This document shows, one piece after another, positions 36,416 through 49,095 of a stretch of DNA of 64,000 nt (position 1 is the stretch's first letter; every line of letters starts with the position of its first letter). Origin of the DNA: Billgrantia lactosivorans (GTDB lineage Bacteria > Pseudomonadota > Gammaproteobacteria > Pseudomonadales > Halomonadaceae); the NCBI RefSeq assembly GCF_003254665.1, contig NZ_QHGY01000003.1:62286-126285 (forward strand), read 5' to 3'. Made by a program: the position numbers and the translations under genes. Under the pieces are notes generated by a model. That model had not been told where the DNA came from. It saw only the letters and a list, made by a program, of their open reading frames with translations, and did no database searches.

Positions 36416-37519
36416 TCAATCCTCGAGATTTTCCGGCGCATAGTAGGAGCGCGGCAGGTGGCCCTTGACGTGCCAGTTGCCGTGCAGCTTCATGAACTCG
36501 CGCTGGCTGTCGAGCACGCGGCCGAACATCTCATCCTCGGCGGCGATCTCGGCCTGCACCTCGTCGGTCACCCGGCGCAGTTCGCCGAGGATCTCGTCGG
36601 GCAGCACCTGGGCGTTCACGCCCTCCTCCTCGAAGTCGCGCAGCGCCCGGGGCGTCTCGATCTCGCTCTCGGAGTAGCCGTAGAGGGTGGCGGCGCGGCA
36701 GCCCATGTCGAGCATCGCCTGGGTCTGCGGCTCCAGCGCCTCCCAGCTCTCCTTGTTGACCAGCAGGTGGGCGGTGGTGAAGGTCTGGTGCCAGCCCGGC
36801 ATCACGTAGTTCTGCACGATCTCCTGCATGCCGAGAATGCGATCCACCGCCGGGGCCGAGAATTCAGTGGCATCGATGGTGCCGCGCTCCATGGCCTGGT
36901 AGAGCTCGCCGCCGGGAATCATGGTGACCGAGGCCCCCAGGCGCTCCAGCACGCGGCCGCCGATGCCGGCGAAGCGGATGCGCAGGCCGTCGATCTGGTC
37001 GAGCGACTCCAGCGGCTCGGCGAACCAGCCGGCGGCTTCGGGACCGATCATGCTGCACAGCAGCGGCTGGACGTCGTACTCGGCATAGATCTCCTCGAGC
37101 AGTTCCCTGCCGCCGCCGAAATAGTGCCACGCCAGGTAGGCGGGCGGCTCCATGCCGAACGGCGCGCCGGCAAACAGCGGCAGGGCGGGGATGCTGCCCT
37201 GGTCGTAGCCGACCCAGGTGAAGCCGGCGTCGTAGCGGCCCTCGGAAACGGCATCGAGGATCTCGAACGGCGGGATCAGCTCGCCCGGCTCGTAGTAGCG
37301 CAGGGTGATGTCGCCTCCCGAGGCCTGCTCCAGCGACTCGCTGAGGAAGCGCACCGGGGTGCTCAGGCCGACCAGGTGTGACGGGAAGGCGATGGGAACC
37401 TGCCAGCGCACCTGCTCCTGGGCCTGGACGGTTGCTGTGGTACCGGCCAGCAGGGCAGCGGCGGCCACGCCGAGAGTGAGCGGACGAAGCCGGATGGCGA
37501 GAGACGATGAGGATGGCAT
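36416..37519 (-). CDS. TRAP transporter substrate-binding protein (DctP type)
   Basis: Periplasmic binding protein of 367 aa with a signal peptide cleaved near TATVQAQEQ. The mature fold shows VRWQVPIAFPSHLVG, the conserved LRIRFAGIGGRVLERLG carboxylate-binding arginine region, GGELYQAMERGTIDATEF, and NYVMPGWHQTF. These blocks resemble the monocarboxylate/2-oxoacid (TakP-like) subgroup, so a hydroxy- or oxo-monocarboxylate is the likely ligand. With the neighbouring dehydrogenase, 3-hydroxybutyrate is my first guess. ATG 37519 has AAGGAG upstream. Confidence 0.9.
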   Translation of the reverse strand: MPSSSSLAIRLRPLTLGVAAAALLAGTTATVQAQEQVRWQVPIAFPSHLVGLSTPVRFLSESLEQASGGDITLRYYEPGELIPPFEILDAVSEGRYDAGFTWVGYDQGSIPALPLFAGAPFGMEPPAYLAWHYFGGGRELLEEIYAEYDVQPLLCSMIGPEAAGWFAEPLESLDQIDGLRIRFAGIGGRVLERLGASVTMIPGGELYQAMERGTIDATEFSAPAVDRILGMQEIVQNYVMPGWHQTFTTAHLLVNKESWEALEPQTQAMLDMGCRAATLYGYSESEIETPRALRDFEEEGVNAQVLPDEILGELRRVTDEVQAEIAAEDEMFGRVLDSQREFMKLHGNWHVKGHLPRSYYAPENLED

Positions 37520-37633
37520 GAAAGCTCCTTGTGCGTTGTTGTCGTCGCAACGCCTTGAGTGGCGTTGTCGCTATGCATGAGCCATGGCGCACCCGCCAGC
37601 GAACGGATCGCGCATGCGCCATGCACTGGCGCG

Positions 37634-37649
37634 TGCATTGCACGTGCCA
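37634..37649 (-). promoter_or_regulatory. Sigma-54 promoter of the TRAP/dehydrogenase operon
   Basis: On the minus strand TGGCACGTGCAATGCA matches TGGCACGNNNNTTGCA at 11 of 12 defined positions, with GG and GC 10 nt apart as required for -24/-12. It lies about 115 bp upstream of the dctP start codon. Confidence 0.82.
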
Positions 37650-37675
37650 TGCCATTTTTCCTTTTCTCTTAAACT

Positions 37676-37689
37676 TCAATGAGTTGATG
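37676..37689 (-). promoter_or_regulatory. IHF-like site between activator sites and sigma-54 promoter
   Basis: Minus-strand ATCAACTCATTG matches the IHF core (WATCAANNNNTTR) except for the first base. It lies in an AT-rich stretch midway between the palindromes and the -24/-12 promoter, where IHF bending is usual. Confidence 0.5.
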
Positions 37690-37718
37690 TAATGAAGGGG
37701 AAGGGGGTGGAACGGAGG

Positions 37719-37736
37719 TGTCCGGTTTGTCGGACA
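37719..37736. promoter_or_regulatory. Activator palindrome 1 (TGTCC-N8-GGACA)
   Basis: TGTCCGGTTTGTCGGACA is a perfect inverted repeat with 6-bp arms, extendable by one more pair (G...C) on the outside. It lies about 70 bp upstream of the sigma-54 promoter. Confidence 0.75.
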
Positions 37737-37763
37737 CTGCTGCGACCATGGTCGAAGCGCCTC

Positions 37764-37781
37764 TGTCCAAAAAACCGGACA
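37764..37781. promoter_or_regulatory. Activator palindrome 2 (TGTCC-N8-GGACA)
   Basis: TGTCCAAAAAACCGGACA has the same arms and 18-bp length as palindrome 1, with starts 45 bp apart. Confidence 0.7.
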
Positions 37782-37790
37782 ATTGACCGG

Positions 37791-39212
<1,422 letters not shown>

Positions 39213-39248
39213 TGGCGTCGTCTCCCGGCGGCGGTGTCGGGCCGCTAA

Positions 39249-42098
<2,850 letters not shown>

Positions 42099-42184
42099 GG
42101 GGCGTTCCGGGTCCAGAAATGATCGCCGCCGGGTCGTGGGCCGGGCGGCGGGAAGTCGTCGAAAGCGTGCGAAAAATGGGCTCG

Positions 42185-42214
42185 ATTATAGCGCGATGGG
42201 GCGCTTGGCGTCAG
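42185..42214 (-). promoter_or_regulatory. valS promoter
   Basis: On the minus strand CTGACG (42209-42214, 4/6 to -35) and a perfect TATAAT (42185-42190) are 18 bp apart, 87 bp upstream of the valS start. Apart from this and repeat copy B, I see nothing else in the 378-bp holC-valS spacer. Confidence 0.68.
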
Positions 42215-42253
42215 CCAGACGTGAACGGACGGATCGGTACAGCCTCTGAGGGG

Positions 42254-42434
42254 CGCCGGGGGCAGGGCGAAGAGGAGGTCTTTTGCCATGGGTGAGGAGC
42301 ACTGCTCCGAACGGGCTGGCCATGGATGGCCAGCCCCGGCCCTGCGAGTGGAGCAGGATGCGAGAGCGAAGCAGGGCAAAAGTAGCGCCCAGGGAAGGGT
42401 TCACAGCGCCTCCTCGCAGTCCCTGCCCCCGGAT
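42254..42434 (+). repeat. Structured intergenic repeat, copy B, with enlarged apical loop
   Basis: Outer arm 42256-42267/42421-42432 (CCGGGGGCAGGG/CCCTGCCCCCGG, 12 bp perfect). Middle arm 42272-42278/42409-42415 (GAGGAGG/CCTCCTC). Apical arm 42280-42287/42375-42382 (CTTTTGCC/GGCAAAAG). The apical loop is 87 nt instead of 6 and holds its own 11-bp palindrome (GGGCTGGCCAT/ATGGCCAGCCC, 42313-42323/42326-42336) with a 2-nt loop, plus a CTGCTCC/GGAGCAG pairing around it. It lies between holC and valS. Confidence 0.85.
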
Positions 42435-42476
42435 CAGCCCCGGTATAGGCAGCCTCCCGTAACCCTGGGACGGGAC

Positions 42477-42917
42477 TCACCCCTTGAGCTGATGGGCCTT
42501 CACGGGATAGCCGCGCTGCTTGTAGGTCTGCCAGCACTCGCGCTTGGCGACGAGCACCTGCTGGTGCTGGTTGATGATCTCGGCGACCCGTTCGAAGCGC
42601 GAGAACCACTCGGGGATGCCCGGGTCGAGGTTGAGCAGGGCCATGGGCGCTTCGGCGCTCGGCTCGGGTGGGTGCTCCCAGCCGATGGTCACCGCCACGC
42701 TCTCGGCCATCTCGCTGCCGAGCAGGGCGTGGGGCAGGTAGGCGTCGGGGCGAAAGGTCCACAGCCGTTCGTCGAGATCGGTGGCCATGGCCTCGTCCTC
42801 GGCGTGCAGGTGCAGCCGGAAGCCCTTGCCGGCAATGGTCTCGGCCAGGCGGCAGGCGAAGTCGAGCCGTGCCTCGAGGGTAGTATCCGGCAAGATGTAA
42901 AAGTCGACCTGGGTCAT
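42477..42917 (-). CDS. holC: DNA polymerase III chi subunit
   Basis: 146 aa, TQVDFYILPDTTLEARLDFACRLAETIAGKG at the start and EIINQHQQVLVAKRECWQTYKQRGY near the end, the HolC pattern. It bridges the clamp loader psi subunit and SSB. ATG 42917 is chosen; the open frame upstream to 43019 runs into repeat copy C and is artefactual. holC next to valS and close to pepA is the usual gammaproteobacterial order. Confidence 0.93.
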   Translation of the reverse strand: MTQVDFYILPDTTLEARLDFACRLAETIAGKGFRLHLHAEDEAMATDLDERLWTFRPDAYLPHALLGSEMAESVAVTIGWEHPPEPSAEAPMALLNLDPGIPEWFSRFERVAEIINQHQQVLVAKRECWQTYKQRGYPVKAHQLKG

Positions 42918-42954
42918 GGGGCTCTCTGACCTCGGTGGCAGAGGGGCTCTGTCG

Positions 42955-43046
42955 TCGACAGGGTTACGAGGAGGCGCTGTGAACCCATCCCTGGGCGCCA
43001 CTTTTGCCTTCCCTGGCAAAAGACCTCCTCTTCACCCTGTCCCCGA
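42955..43046 (-). repeat. Structured intergenic repeat, copy C
   Basis: Outer arm 42957-42964/43034-43041 (GACAGGGT/ACCCTGTC). Middle arm 42968-42974/43024-43030 (GAGGAGG/CCTCCTC). Apical arm 43001-43008/43015-43022 (CTTTTGCC/GGCAAAAG, loop TTCCCT). The orientation is opposite to copies A and B. It fills the ilvE-holC spacer, 38 bp upstream of holC. Confidence 0.85.
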
Positions 43047-43084
43047 CGCCCCTCGTCGAGGGAGGTGGTCTTGCGAAAAGTTGC

Positions 43085-44182
43085 TCAGACCAGCTTGGTC
43101 AACCAGCCATGTGTATCTTCCGCGCGGCCATACTGCAGGTCGAGCAGCTTGGCGCGCAGGCGCTTGGCCACCTCGTTGCCTTCATCGGGCATGCGGATGG
43201 TGTCGTCTTCGCTGATCAACTGGCCCACCGGGGTGATCACCGCCGCGGTACCGCAGGCGAAGACCTCGGTGATCTCGCCGGAAGCCACGCCCTCGCGCCA
43301 TTCGTCGATGCTGATGGCCCGCTCTTCCGCGGTGAAGCCTTCGTCGCGGCCCAGGGTAAGCACCGAATCACGGGTCACGCCCTCGAGGATGGTGTCGGTC
43401 AGGCGCGGCGTGACCAGGCGGCCATCCTTGTAGACAAAGAACAGGTTCATGCCGCCCAGTTCCTCGATCCACTTGTTCTCGGCGGCGTCGAGGAAGGCGA
43501 CCTGGCCGCAGCCGTGCTTCTCGGCTTCCTTCTGGGCGGCCAGCGAGGCGGCATAGTTGCCGCCGCACTTGGCGAAGCCGGTGCCGCCGGGAGCGGCGCG
43601 CTTGTAGTGCGAGGAGAGCCAGATCGACACCGGGGCGATGCCGCCCTTGAAGTAGGCGCCAGCGGGGGAGGCGATGACGTAGTAGTCGACCTCCCTGGCC
43701 GGGCGCACGCCGAGGAACTTCTCGCTGGCGATCATGAAGGGGCGCAGGTAGAGGCTCGATTCGTCGGCCTCGTTGCGGGGTGTCGGCACCCAGGCGTGGT
43801 CCTGGGCGAGCAGCGCCTTGAGCGAGCCGATGAAATCCTCGTCGCTGAGCTCGGGCAGCGCCAGGCGGCGGGCGCTGCGGCGGAAGCGCTCGGCGTTCTT
43901 CTCGGGACGGAACGACCACACCGAGCCATCGGCGTGGCGGTAGGCCTTGATGCCCTCGAAGATCTCCTGGCCGTAGTGCAGCACGGCGGCGGCCGGGTCG
44001 AGAGTCAAGGGGCCGTAGGGGCGCACCTCGTGGCCATGCCAGCCGGCGTTTTCCGTCCAGCGTACATGGGCCATGTGGTCGCTGAAGTAGTGGCCGAAGC
44101 CGGGGTTGGCGAGGATGTCGTCGCGAATGTTGGCTGCCGTGGGCATGGCGCTTGGCAGCAGGTCGAAAGTGGCGTTGGGCAC
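43085..44182 (-). CDS. ilvE: Branched-chain amino acid aminotransferase
   Basis: PLP fold-type IV transaminase for Leu, Ile and Val. Family blocks are LHYGQEIFEGIKAYRHADG, LYLRPFMIAS, the PLP lysine in GTGFAKCGGNYAAS, and ACGTAAVITPVG. The 365-aa length fits the longer class. GTG 44182 (PNATFDLLPSA) is the likely start, with GGAGA about 10 bases upstream; the open frame extends to 44302 without family-like residues. It sits between pepA and holC, an unusual insertion in an otherwise conserved order. Confidence 0.93.
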   Translation of the reverse strand: MPNATFDLLPSAMPTAANIRDDILANPGFGHYFSDHMAHVRWTENAGWHGHEVRPYGPLTLDPAAAVLHYGQEIFEGIKAYRHADGSVWSFRPEKNAERFRRSARRLALPELSDEDFIGSLKALLAQDHAWVPTPRNEADESSLYLRPFMIASEKFLGVRPAREVDYYVIASPAGAYFKGGIAPVSIWLSSHYKRAAPGGTGFAKCGGNYAASLAAQKEAEKHGCGQVAFLDAAENKWIEELGGMNLFFVYKDGRLVTPRLTDTILEGVTRDSVLTLGRDEGFTAEERAISIDEWREGVASGEITEVFACGTAAVITPVGQLISEDDTIRMPDEGNEVAKRLRAKLLDLQYGRAEDTHGWLTKLV

Positions 44183-44314
44183 GGCAAAAGGGTCTCCGCT
44201 AAGCCGGTGTCTCCGGCGTGTTCTTGGGCTTCCAGGGCGCCCCGGGCCGGCCGACACGGGGCGCAATGCGTCAGATGTAACGGTTGCCGGCGGCAATGGC
44301 AACCTCGGGCGGCG

Positions 44315-45835
44315 TCAGGCGTCTTTCTCGACCAGGCGCGTCTCCTCCTCGCGGTCGAGCAGGTACTGGGTCAGCAGGCCCACGGGGCGGCCGCTGGCGC
44401 CCTTCTGCTTGCCCGAGGTCCAGGCGGTGCCGGCGATGTCGAGGTGCGCCCAGGGGAACTTGTCGGCGAAGCGCGAGAGGAAGCAGGCGGCGGTGATGGT
44501 GCCGGCCGGGCGGCCGCCGATGTTGGCCATGTCGGCGAAGTTGGAGTCGAGCTGCTCCTTGTACTCGTCCCACAGCGGCAGGTGCCAGGCGCGATCCCAG
44601 GCGGCCTCGCCGGCTTCGAGCAGATCCAGTGCCAGGTCGTCGTCGTTGGCGAGCAGGCCGGTGGCGTGGTGGCCCAGGGCGATGATGGCCGCCCCGGTGA
44701 GGGTGGCGATGTCGACCACGCTGGCGGGCTCGAAGCGCTCGGCGTAGGTCAGCGCGTCGCACAGCACTAGGCGACCCTCGGCGTCGGTGTTGAGCACCTC
44801 GACGGTAAGCCCCTTGAGGGTCTTGATGATATCGCCGGGCTTGGTGGCGCGGCCGTCGGGCATGTTCTCGGCGGCGGCGACGATGAACACCAGGTTGAGC
44901 TTGGGACGGATGCCGAGCGCCGCCTTGGCGGTGCCGAACACGCTGGCCGCCCCGCACATGTCGAACTTCATCTCGTCCATCGCCTCGCCCGGCTTGAGCG
45001 AGATGCCGCCGGTATCGAAGGTGATGCCCTTGCCCACCAGGACGTGGGGCGCCTCGTCGGCGCTCTCTGCGCCCTGGTACTTCATGACGATCAGCCGCGA
45101 GGGCTGTTCGCTGCCGCGGCCCACCGAGAGCAGGCTGTGGGCGCCAAGTTCCTCCAGCGCCGCCTCGTCGAGGATCTCGACCTCGAGCGCCCCGCCCGAC
45201 TCGCGGCCGAGCTGTTCGGCCTGCTCGGCCAGATAGCTCGGCGTGCAGACGTTGCCCGGCAGGTTGCCCAGGGTGCGGGTATAGGCGACCCCCTGCCCGA
45301 TGGCGTCGCCGATGCGGGCGCCCTCGCGGGCCTCGCCGGCGGTATCGCCGTCATTCAGCAGCAGGGTGACCTTTTCCAGCCGTGGGCGCGGGGCCTTCTC
45401 GGACTTGAATTCGTCGAAGCGATAGACCGCGCGCTGCGCGGCCTCGGCGGTCATGCGCGCCTTCCAGCCCACGCTGCGCTCGGCTACCGGCACGTCGGTG
45501 AAGGCCACCGCGACGTCCTCGGCCGGCAGCCCGGCGACGGCGATGAAGGCGGCATCCAGGGCCTTGAGGAAGGCGCGCTCCTGGCACTTCTCGCGCTCGC
45601 CCAGCCCCACCAGCATCAGGCGATCCGCGGAGAGGCCGGGGGCGAAGGGAATCAGCTGCACGTTGCCCAGCTTGGCATCGAAATCGCCGCGCTCGATCAG
45701 CTGGCCGATCAGCCGCTCGCTGGCGTCGTCGAGCTTGGCGGCGGCAGGCAGCAGGTCGCCGTCCTTGAATACCGGGACCACGAGACAGGCCGCTTCGGCC
45801 TTGGCGGGATTGGCCGTCTGAACTGGGAATTCCAT
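44315..45835 (-). CDS. pepA: Leucyl aminopeptidase A
   Basis: Hexameric two-metal M17 peptidase of 506 aa. The active-site blocks are complete: VGKGITFDTGGISLKP, MKFDMCGAASV, NTDAEGRLVLCDALTYA and NIGGRPAGTITAACFL. ATG 45835 is preceded by GGAG. The frame stays open upstream for over 1 kb, but only as the antisense of lptF. In E. coli PepA also acts as an architectural DNA-binding protein. It is divergent from lptF, as in E. coli. Confidence 0.97.
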   Translation of the reverse strand: MEFPVQTANPAKAEAACLVVPVFKDGDLLPAAAKLDDASERLIGQLIERGDFDAKLGNVQLIPFAPGLSADRLMLVGLGEREKCQERAFLKALDAAFIAVAGLPAEDVAVAFTDVPVAERSVGWKARMTAEAAQRAVYRFDEFKSEKAPRPRLEKVTLLLNDGDTAGEAREGARIGDAIGQGVAYTRTLGNLPGNVCTPSYLAEQAEQLGRESGGALEVEILDEAALEELGAHSLLSVGRGSEQPSRLIVMKYQGAESADEAPHVLVGKGITFDTGGISLKPGEAMDEMKFDMCGAASVFGTAKAALGIRPKLNLVFIVAAAENMPDGRATKPGDIIKTLKGLTVEVLNTDAEGRLVLCDALTYAERFEPASVVDIATLTGAAIIALGHHATGLLANDDDLALDLLEAGEAAWDRAWHLPLWDEYKEQLDSNFADMANIGGRPAGTITAACFLSRFADKFPWAHLDIAGTAWTSGKQKGASGRPVGLLTQYLLDREEETRLVEKDA

Positions 45836-45846
45836 GGTGACTCCAC

Positions 45847-45875
45847 AAGACAAGCGATGGGGGATTCTGGATAAT
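45847..45875 (+). promoter_or_regulatory. Candidate lptF-lptG promoter
   Basis: AAGACA (45847-45852) and GATAAT (45870-45875) are 17 bp apart, 77 bp before the lptF start, in the pepA/lptF divergent spacer. The match is moderate. Confidence 0.42.
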
Positions 45876-45952
45876 GCCGGCACGGCTCCAGGCCACTGCC
45901 GAATCACCCAAGTGTACTCAAGGCATGGCGCCATTGCATGGAAGACCGCTGC

Positions 45953-47032
45953 ATGATCATCTTTCGGTACCTGACCCGAGAAATTCTGCTCACCATGGCC
46001 GCCGTCGCCGGCGTGCTGCTGCTGGTCATCATGGGCAGCCGCTTCATTCGCTATTTCTCCGATGCCGCGGAGGGCGACATTCCCGCCACCATCCTCGGCA
46101 CCCTGATGCTCTACCATCTGCCCGGCTTTCTCGAACTGATACTGCCGCTGGCCTTCTTTCTCGGCATCCTGCTGGCCTATGGGCAGCTCTACCTCAACAG
46201 CGAGATCACCGTGCTGGTGGCCTGCGGAATCAGCCCCGCGCGCCTGTTCCAGGTCAGCCTGGTGCCGGCGACCCTGGTGGCGGTCGCCGTGGGGCTGTGC
46301 AGCCTGTGGCTGACCCCCGCCGGGGCGGTGCACAACGCCGTGATGCTCGAGGAGCAGCGCAGCCAGCTCGACTTCACCGCCCTGGCCCCGGGGCGCTTCC
46401 AGGACTTCGGCGGCGGTCGCACCGCCTACACCGAAGCCTTCAACGACGACGCCAGTCGCATGCAGGAGGTTTTCATCAGCGAACGCCAGCGGCGCCGCGA
46501 CGGCACCCCGGAAACCGCCGTGACCCGGGCCGGCAGCGGCTACCAGACCGTCGATCCCGATACCGGCAGCCGTTTCCTGGTGCTGGCGGACGGCGAACGC
46601 TACAGCGTCGAGCCGGGGCGCTTCGAGGCCGAGCGGCTGGAGTTCGAGACCTATGCCGTGCGGCTCTCGCTCGGCGGCGAGCAGCGTGAACTGGAGTCGG
46701 CGGAGTATGCCACCACGGCCGAGCTGCTGGATGACGACTCGGCGCGGGCCCAGGCCCAGTTGCAGTGGCGCCTTTCGCTGCCGCTGATGGTGTTCATCCT
46801 GACCCTGATGGCGATGCCGCTCTCGCGGGTCAACCCGCGCCAGGGGCGGTTCGCCAAGCTGTTGCCGGCGATCTTCCTGCACATCTGCTACCTCAGCCTG
46901 CTGCTGGCGGCGCTGGATGCCATCGGGCGCGGGGCGCTGCCGACGGCGATCGGCATGTGGCCGATCCATCTCGTCTTCCTGGCGCTCGGCGTGGCGCTGC
47001 TGATGCACAACCAGCGCAGGGGGATGCGCTGA
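45953..47032 (+). CDS. lptF: LPS export permease LptF
   Basis: Inner-membrane subunit of the LptB2FGC lipopolysaccharide extractor; 359 aa. It has three N-terminal helices (MIIFRYLTREILLTMAAVAG onwards), a periplasmic jellyroll, and three C-terminal helices with LPLMVFILTLMAMPLSRVNPRQGRF. ATG 45953 (MIIFRYLTRE) is the family start. The stop overlaps the lptG start (TGATG), so translation is coupled. Confidence 0.96.
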   Translation: MIIFRYLTREILLTMAAVAGVLLLVIMGSRFIRYFSDAAEGDIPATILGTLMLYHLPGFLELILPLAFFLGILLAYGQLYLNSEITVLVACGISPARLFQVSLVPATLVAVAVGLCSLWLTPAGAVHNAVMLEEQRSQLDFTALAPGRFQDFGGGRTAYTEAFNDDASRMQEVFISERQRRRDGTPETAVTRAGSGYQTVDPDTGSRFLVLADGERYSVEPGRFEAERLEFETYAVRLSLGGEQRELESAEYATTAELLDDDSARAQAQLQWRLSLPLMVFILTLMAMPLSRVNPRQGRFAKLLPAIFLHICYLSLLLAALDAIGRGALPTAIGMWPIHLVFLALGVALLMHNQRRGMR

Positions 47033-48096
47033 TGCTGACGGATCGTCTCGACCGCTACATCGCCCGCAACGTGCTGGGCGCGATCCTCGTCGTCCAGGTG
47101 GTGCTGCTCGGCCTCGACCTGGTGATCACCTACATCAACGACCTGGAAGACGTCGAAGGCAACTACGGTGCCCTCCAGGTGCTGCTCTACCTGCTGATGC
47201 GCCTGCCCTGGCGCTTCTACCAGTATGCCCCGGTGGGCGTGCTGATCGGCGCGCTGATCGGCCTGGGCAGCATGGCCTCGAGCAACGAACTGACGGTGAT
47301 GCGCGCCGCGGGCCGTTCGTTGGCGCGCATCCTGTGGGGGGTGATGAAGCCGATCATCCTGGTGGTGGTCACGCTGCTGCTGATCGCCGAATTCGTCAGC
47401 CCCCGCACCGAACAGTTCGCCAGCGCCTGGCGCCTGGAGCAGATGCAGGGGGAGGGGGCCCTGCTGACCCAGAGCGGTGGGTGGCAGCGCGAGGGTGACA
47501 GCGTCTATCGTTTCGGCGCCATCCGCGCCGACGACACGGTACTCGACCTGACCCGCTACGTCTTCGACGACCGTCGGCTGCGCGAGGCCGTGCAGGCGGC
47601 ACGCGCCTCCTGGAAGGACGATCGCTGGGTGCTCGAGGAAGTGAGAATCACGCGCTTCGATGACGACCGCACCGAGGCCGAGTCGCACGCGCGGCTGGAG
47701 TGGGAGACGAGCCTGACGCCCGACCAGCTCAATCGGTTGCTGCGCGACGTCGACAGCCAGGCGCCCAGCGAGCTGTGGGCCTACTCGCGCTACCTGCTCT
47801 CCCAGGGACAGCAGGCCACCCAGCCGCTGCTCTACTTCTGGCAGAAGCTCCTGCTGCCGTTGACCATGGCCTCGCTGGTGCTGGTGGCGGCATCGTTCGT
47901 GTTCGGCCCGTTGCGCACCGTGGCCGCCGGCACGCGAGTGTTCTACGGCGTGATCGTCGGGCTGTCGTTCAAGTACCTGCAGGACCTGCTGGCGCCGGCC
48001 TCCACCGTGTTCGGCTTCTCGCCGGTGTGGGCGGTGCTGGCGCCGACCCTGCTGTGCGTCGCCCTGGGGGGCTATCTTCTGCGGCGCTCGGGCTAG
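47032..48096 (+). CDS. lptG: LPS export permease LptG
   Basis: Partner of LptF, 354 aa, same architecture: LTDRLDRYIARNVLGAI at the start, MRLPWRFYQYAPVGVLIGALIGLG, a periplasmic jellyroll, then LPLTMASLVLVAASFVFGPLR and the final helices. It starts at ATG 47032, one base into the lptF stop. Confidence 0.96.
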   Translation: MLTDRLDRYIARNVLGAILVVQVVLLGLDLVITYINDLEDVEGNYGALQVLLYLLMRLPWRFYQYAPVGVLIGALIGLGSMASSNELTVMRAAGRSLARILWGVMKPIILVVVTLLLIAEFVSPRTEQFASAWRLEQMQGEGALLTQSGGWQREGDSVYRFGAIRADDTVLDLTRYVFDDRRLREAVQAARASWKDDRWVLEEVRITRFDDDRTEAESHARLEWETSLTPDQLNRLLRDVDSQAPSELWAYSRYLLSQGQQATQPLLYFWQKLLLPLTMASLVLVAASFVFGPLRTVAAGTRVFYGVIVGLSFKYLQDLLAPASTVFGFSPVWAVLAPTLLCVALGGYLLRRSG

Positions 48097-48130
48097 CGAT
48101 TTCGCCGGCGTGGGCCTGAAACGAGAGACG

Positions 48131-48625
48131 ATGATGCAACGACAATTCGATCAGCTCGACGATGTGTGGCCGGCAGGCCTCGGACGGCGCCTGGGTGCCA
48201 TGCTCTACGACGCCTTGCTGGTGATCGCGATCTGGATCCTGCTCGCCGTGCTGCACGTGGTCTTCGTGCGCCAGGTGCTGGGCCTCGGCGCCGACGAGGT
48301 CGGTGCCGGCTCGCTTCAGCGATTCACGCTGCAACTGCTGCTGGTGGCGGGGGCCTTCCTGTTCTTCGCCTTCTCGTGGATGCGTGGCGGCATGACCCTG
48401 GGCATGCAGGCCTGGCGCCTGCGCGTGCAGACCCGCGGCGGTCGTTCGATCACCCTGCGCCAGAGCCTGGTGCGCTTCCTGGTGGCCTGGCTCTCGCTGG
48501 CCGCCTTCGGGCTCGGCTACCTGTGGGTGCTGTTCGACAGCGAACGTCGCAGCTGGCCCGACATCGCCTCGAATACGCGGGTGGTGGTGCTGCCCAGGGC
48601 GAGCCGTCGCCAGTCGTCGGCATGA
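48131..48625 (+). CDS. RDD-family membrane protein
   Basis: 164 aa with the RDD pattern (AGLGRRLGAMLYDALLVIAIW with Arg and Asp, and later GMTLGMQAWRLRV) and three or four membrane segments. Function of the family is largely unknown; some members are linked to ion transport. ATG 48131 or 48134 starts it, shortly after lptG on the same strand. Confidence 0.87.
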   Translation: MMQRQFDQLDDVWPAGLGRRLGAMLYDALLVIAIWILLAVLHVVFVRQVLGLGADEVGAGSLQRFTLQLLLVAGAFLFFAFSWMRGGMTLGMQAWRLRVQTRGGRSITLRQSLVRFLVAWLSLAAFGLGYLWVLFDSERRSWPDIASNTRVVVLPRASRRQSSA

Positions 48626-48653
48626 CCCTGGTCAAAAAATGGACGATTCCCTC

Positions 48654-48683
48654 TTGCGATATGCTATGCGAATCATTTACATT
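48654..48683 (+). promoter_or_regulatory. bfd promoter with Fur-like box
   Basis: TTGCGA (48654-48659) and TACATT (48678-48683) are 18 bp apart. The 19-bp window 48662-48680, including AATCATT, matches the Fur consensus GATAATGATAATCATTATC at 11 positions and overlaps the -10 region, so iron-dependent repression of bfd is likely. Confidence 0.6.
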
Positions 48684-48714
48684 AACTATCGTAAGCACAG
48701 CGAGGTGGATGTCG

Positions 48715-48921
48715 ATGTACGTATGTCTTTGCAAGGGCGTCTCAGACCGCAAGATTCGCGAGAGCGTCGAAGGCGGCGCCCGTAGCTGGCGCGAGGTTCA
48801 GGAGCAGACCGGCTGCGGTACCCAGTGCGGCAAGTGCGCCTGTGTCGGCAAGACCATCGCCCGCGAAGCGATCAAGGCCGAAGTGATGGCCTCGGCCAAT
48901 GACCTCGCCTACGCCGTCTAG
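48715..48921 (+). CDS. bfd: Bacterioferritin-associated ferredoxin
   Basis: 68-aa [2Fe-2S] protein with cluster cysteines in MYVCLCKGVSD and GCGTQCGKCAC. It delivers electrons to bacterioferritin to release stored iron. ATG 48715 is preceded by GAGGT at 48702-48706; ATG 48709 is too close to that site. It is followed by a strong terminator and then bfr. Confidence 0.95.
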   Translation: MYVCLCKGVSDRKIRESVEGGARSWREVQEQTGCGTQCGKCACVGKTIAREAIKAEVMASANDLAYAV

Positions 48922-48973
48922 TTTCCGGGCACCCGGCCCGCCGTTGCCAATCTCTCTCATTCTTGTTGCCATT

Positions 48974-49005
48974 AAATCCAACCGACTGTCTCGGTTGGAT
49001 TTTTT
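48974..49005 (+). terminator. Rho-independent terminator after bfd
   Basis: A perfect 12-bp stem AAATCCAACCGA/TCGGTTGGATTT with loop CTGTC and a run of T residues. It separates bfd from bfr, so bfr needs its own promoter. Confidence 0.93.
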
Positions 49006-49095
49006 GCGTCATTGGGCTGATACTGCCTATGATGATTCGCTGAGCGTCACGCAACGACAAGGCCCAAGGCCGCGACGAGAGAAGGGAGAAAGGCA

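Noticed and set aside
42918..43019. N-terminal extension of holC into repeat copy C
   Set aside because: The added residues are translated repeat DNA; ATG 42917 gives the canonical HolC N-terminus.
44237..44304. Two GC-rich inverted repeats in the pepA-ilvE spacer (GCGCCCC/GGGGCGC and GGTTGCC/GGCAACC)
   Set aside because: Short stems with long loops and no T run; not convincing as terminators and unlike the dispersed repeat family.
45836..47008. Open frame extending pepA upstream by about 390 codons
   Set aside because: It is antisense to lptF; pepA has a good ribosome-binding site and the family start at 45835.
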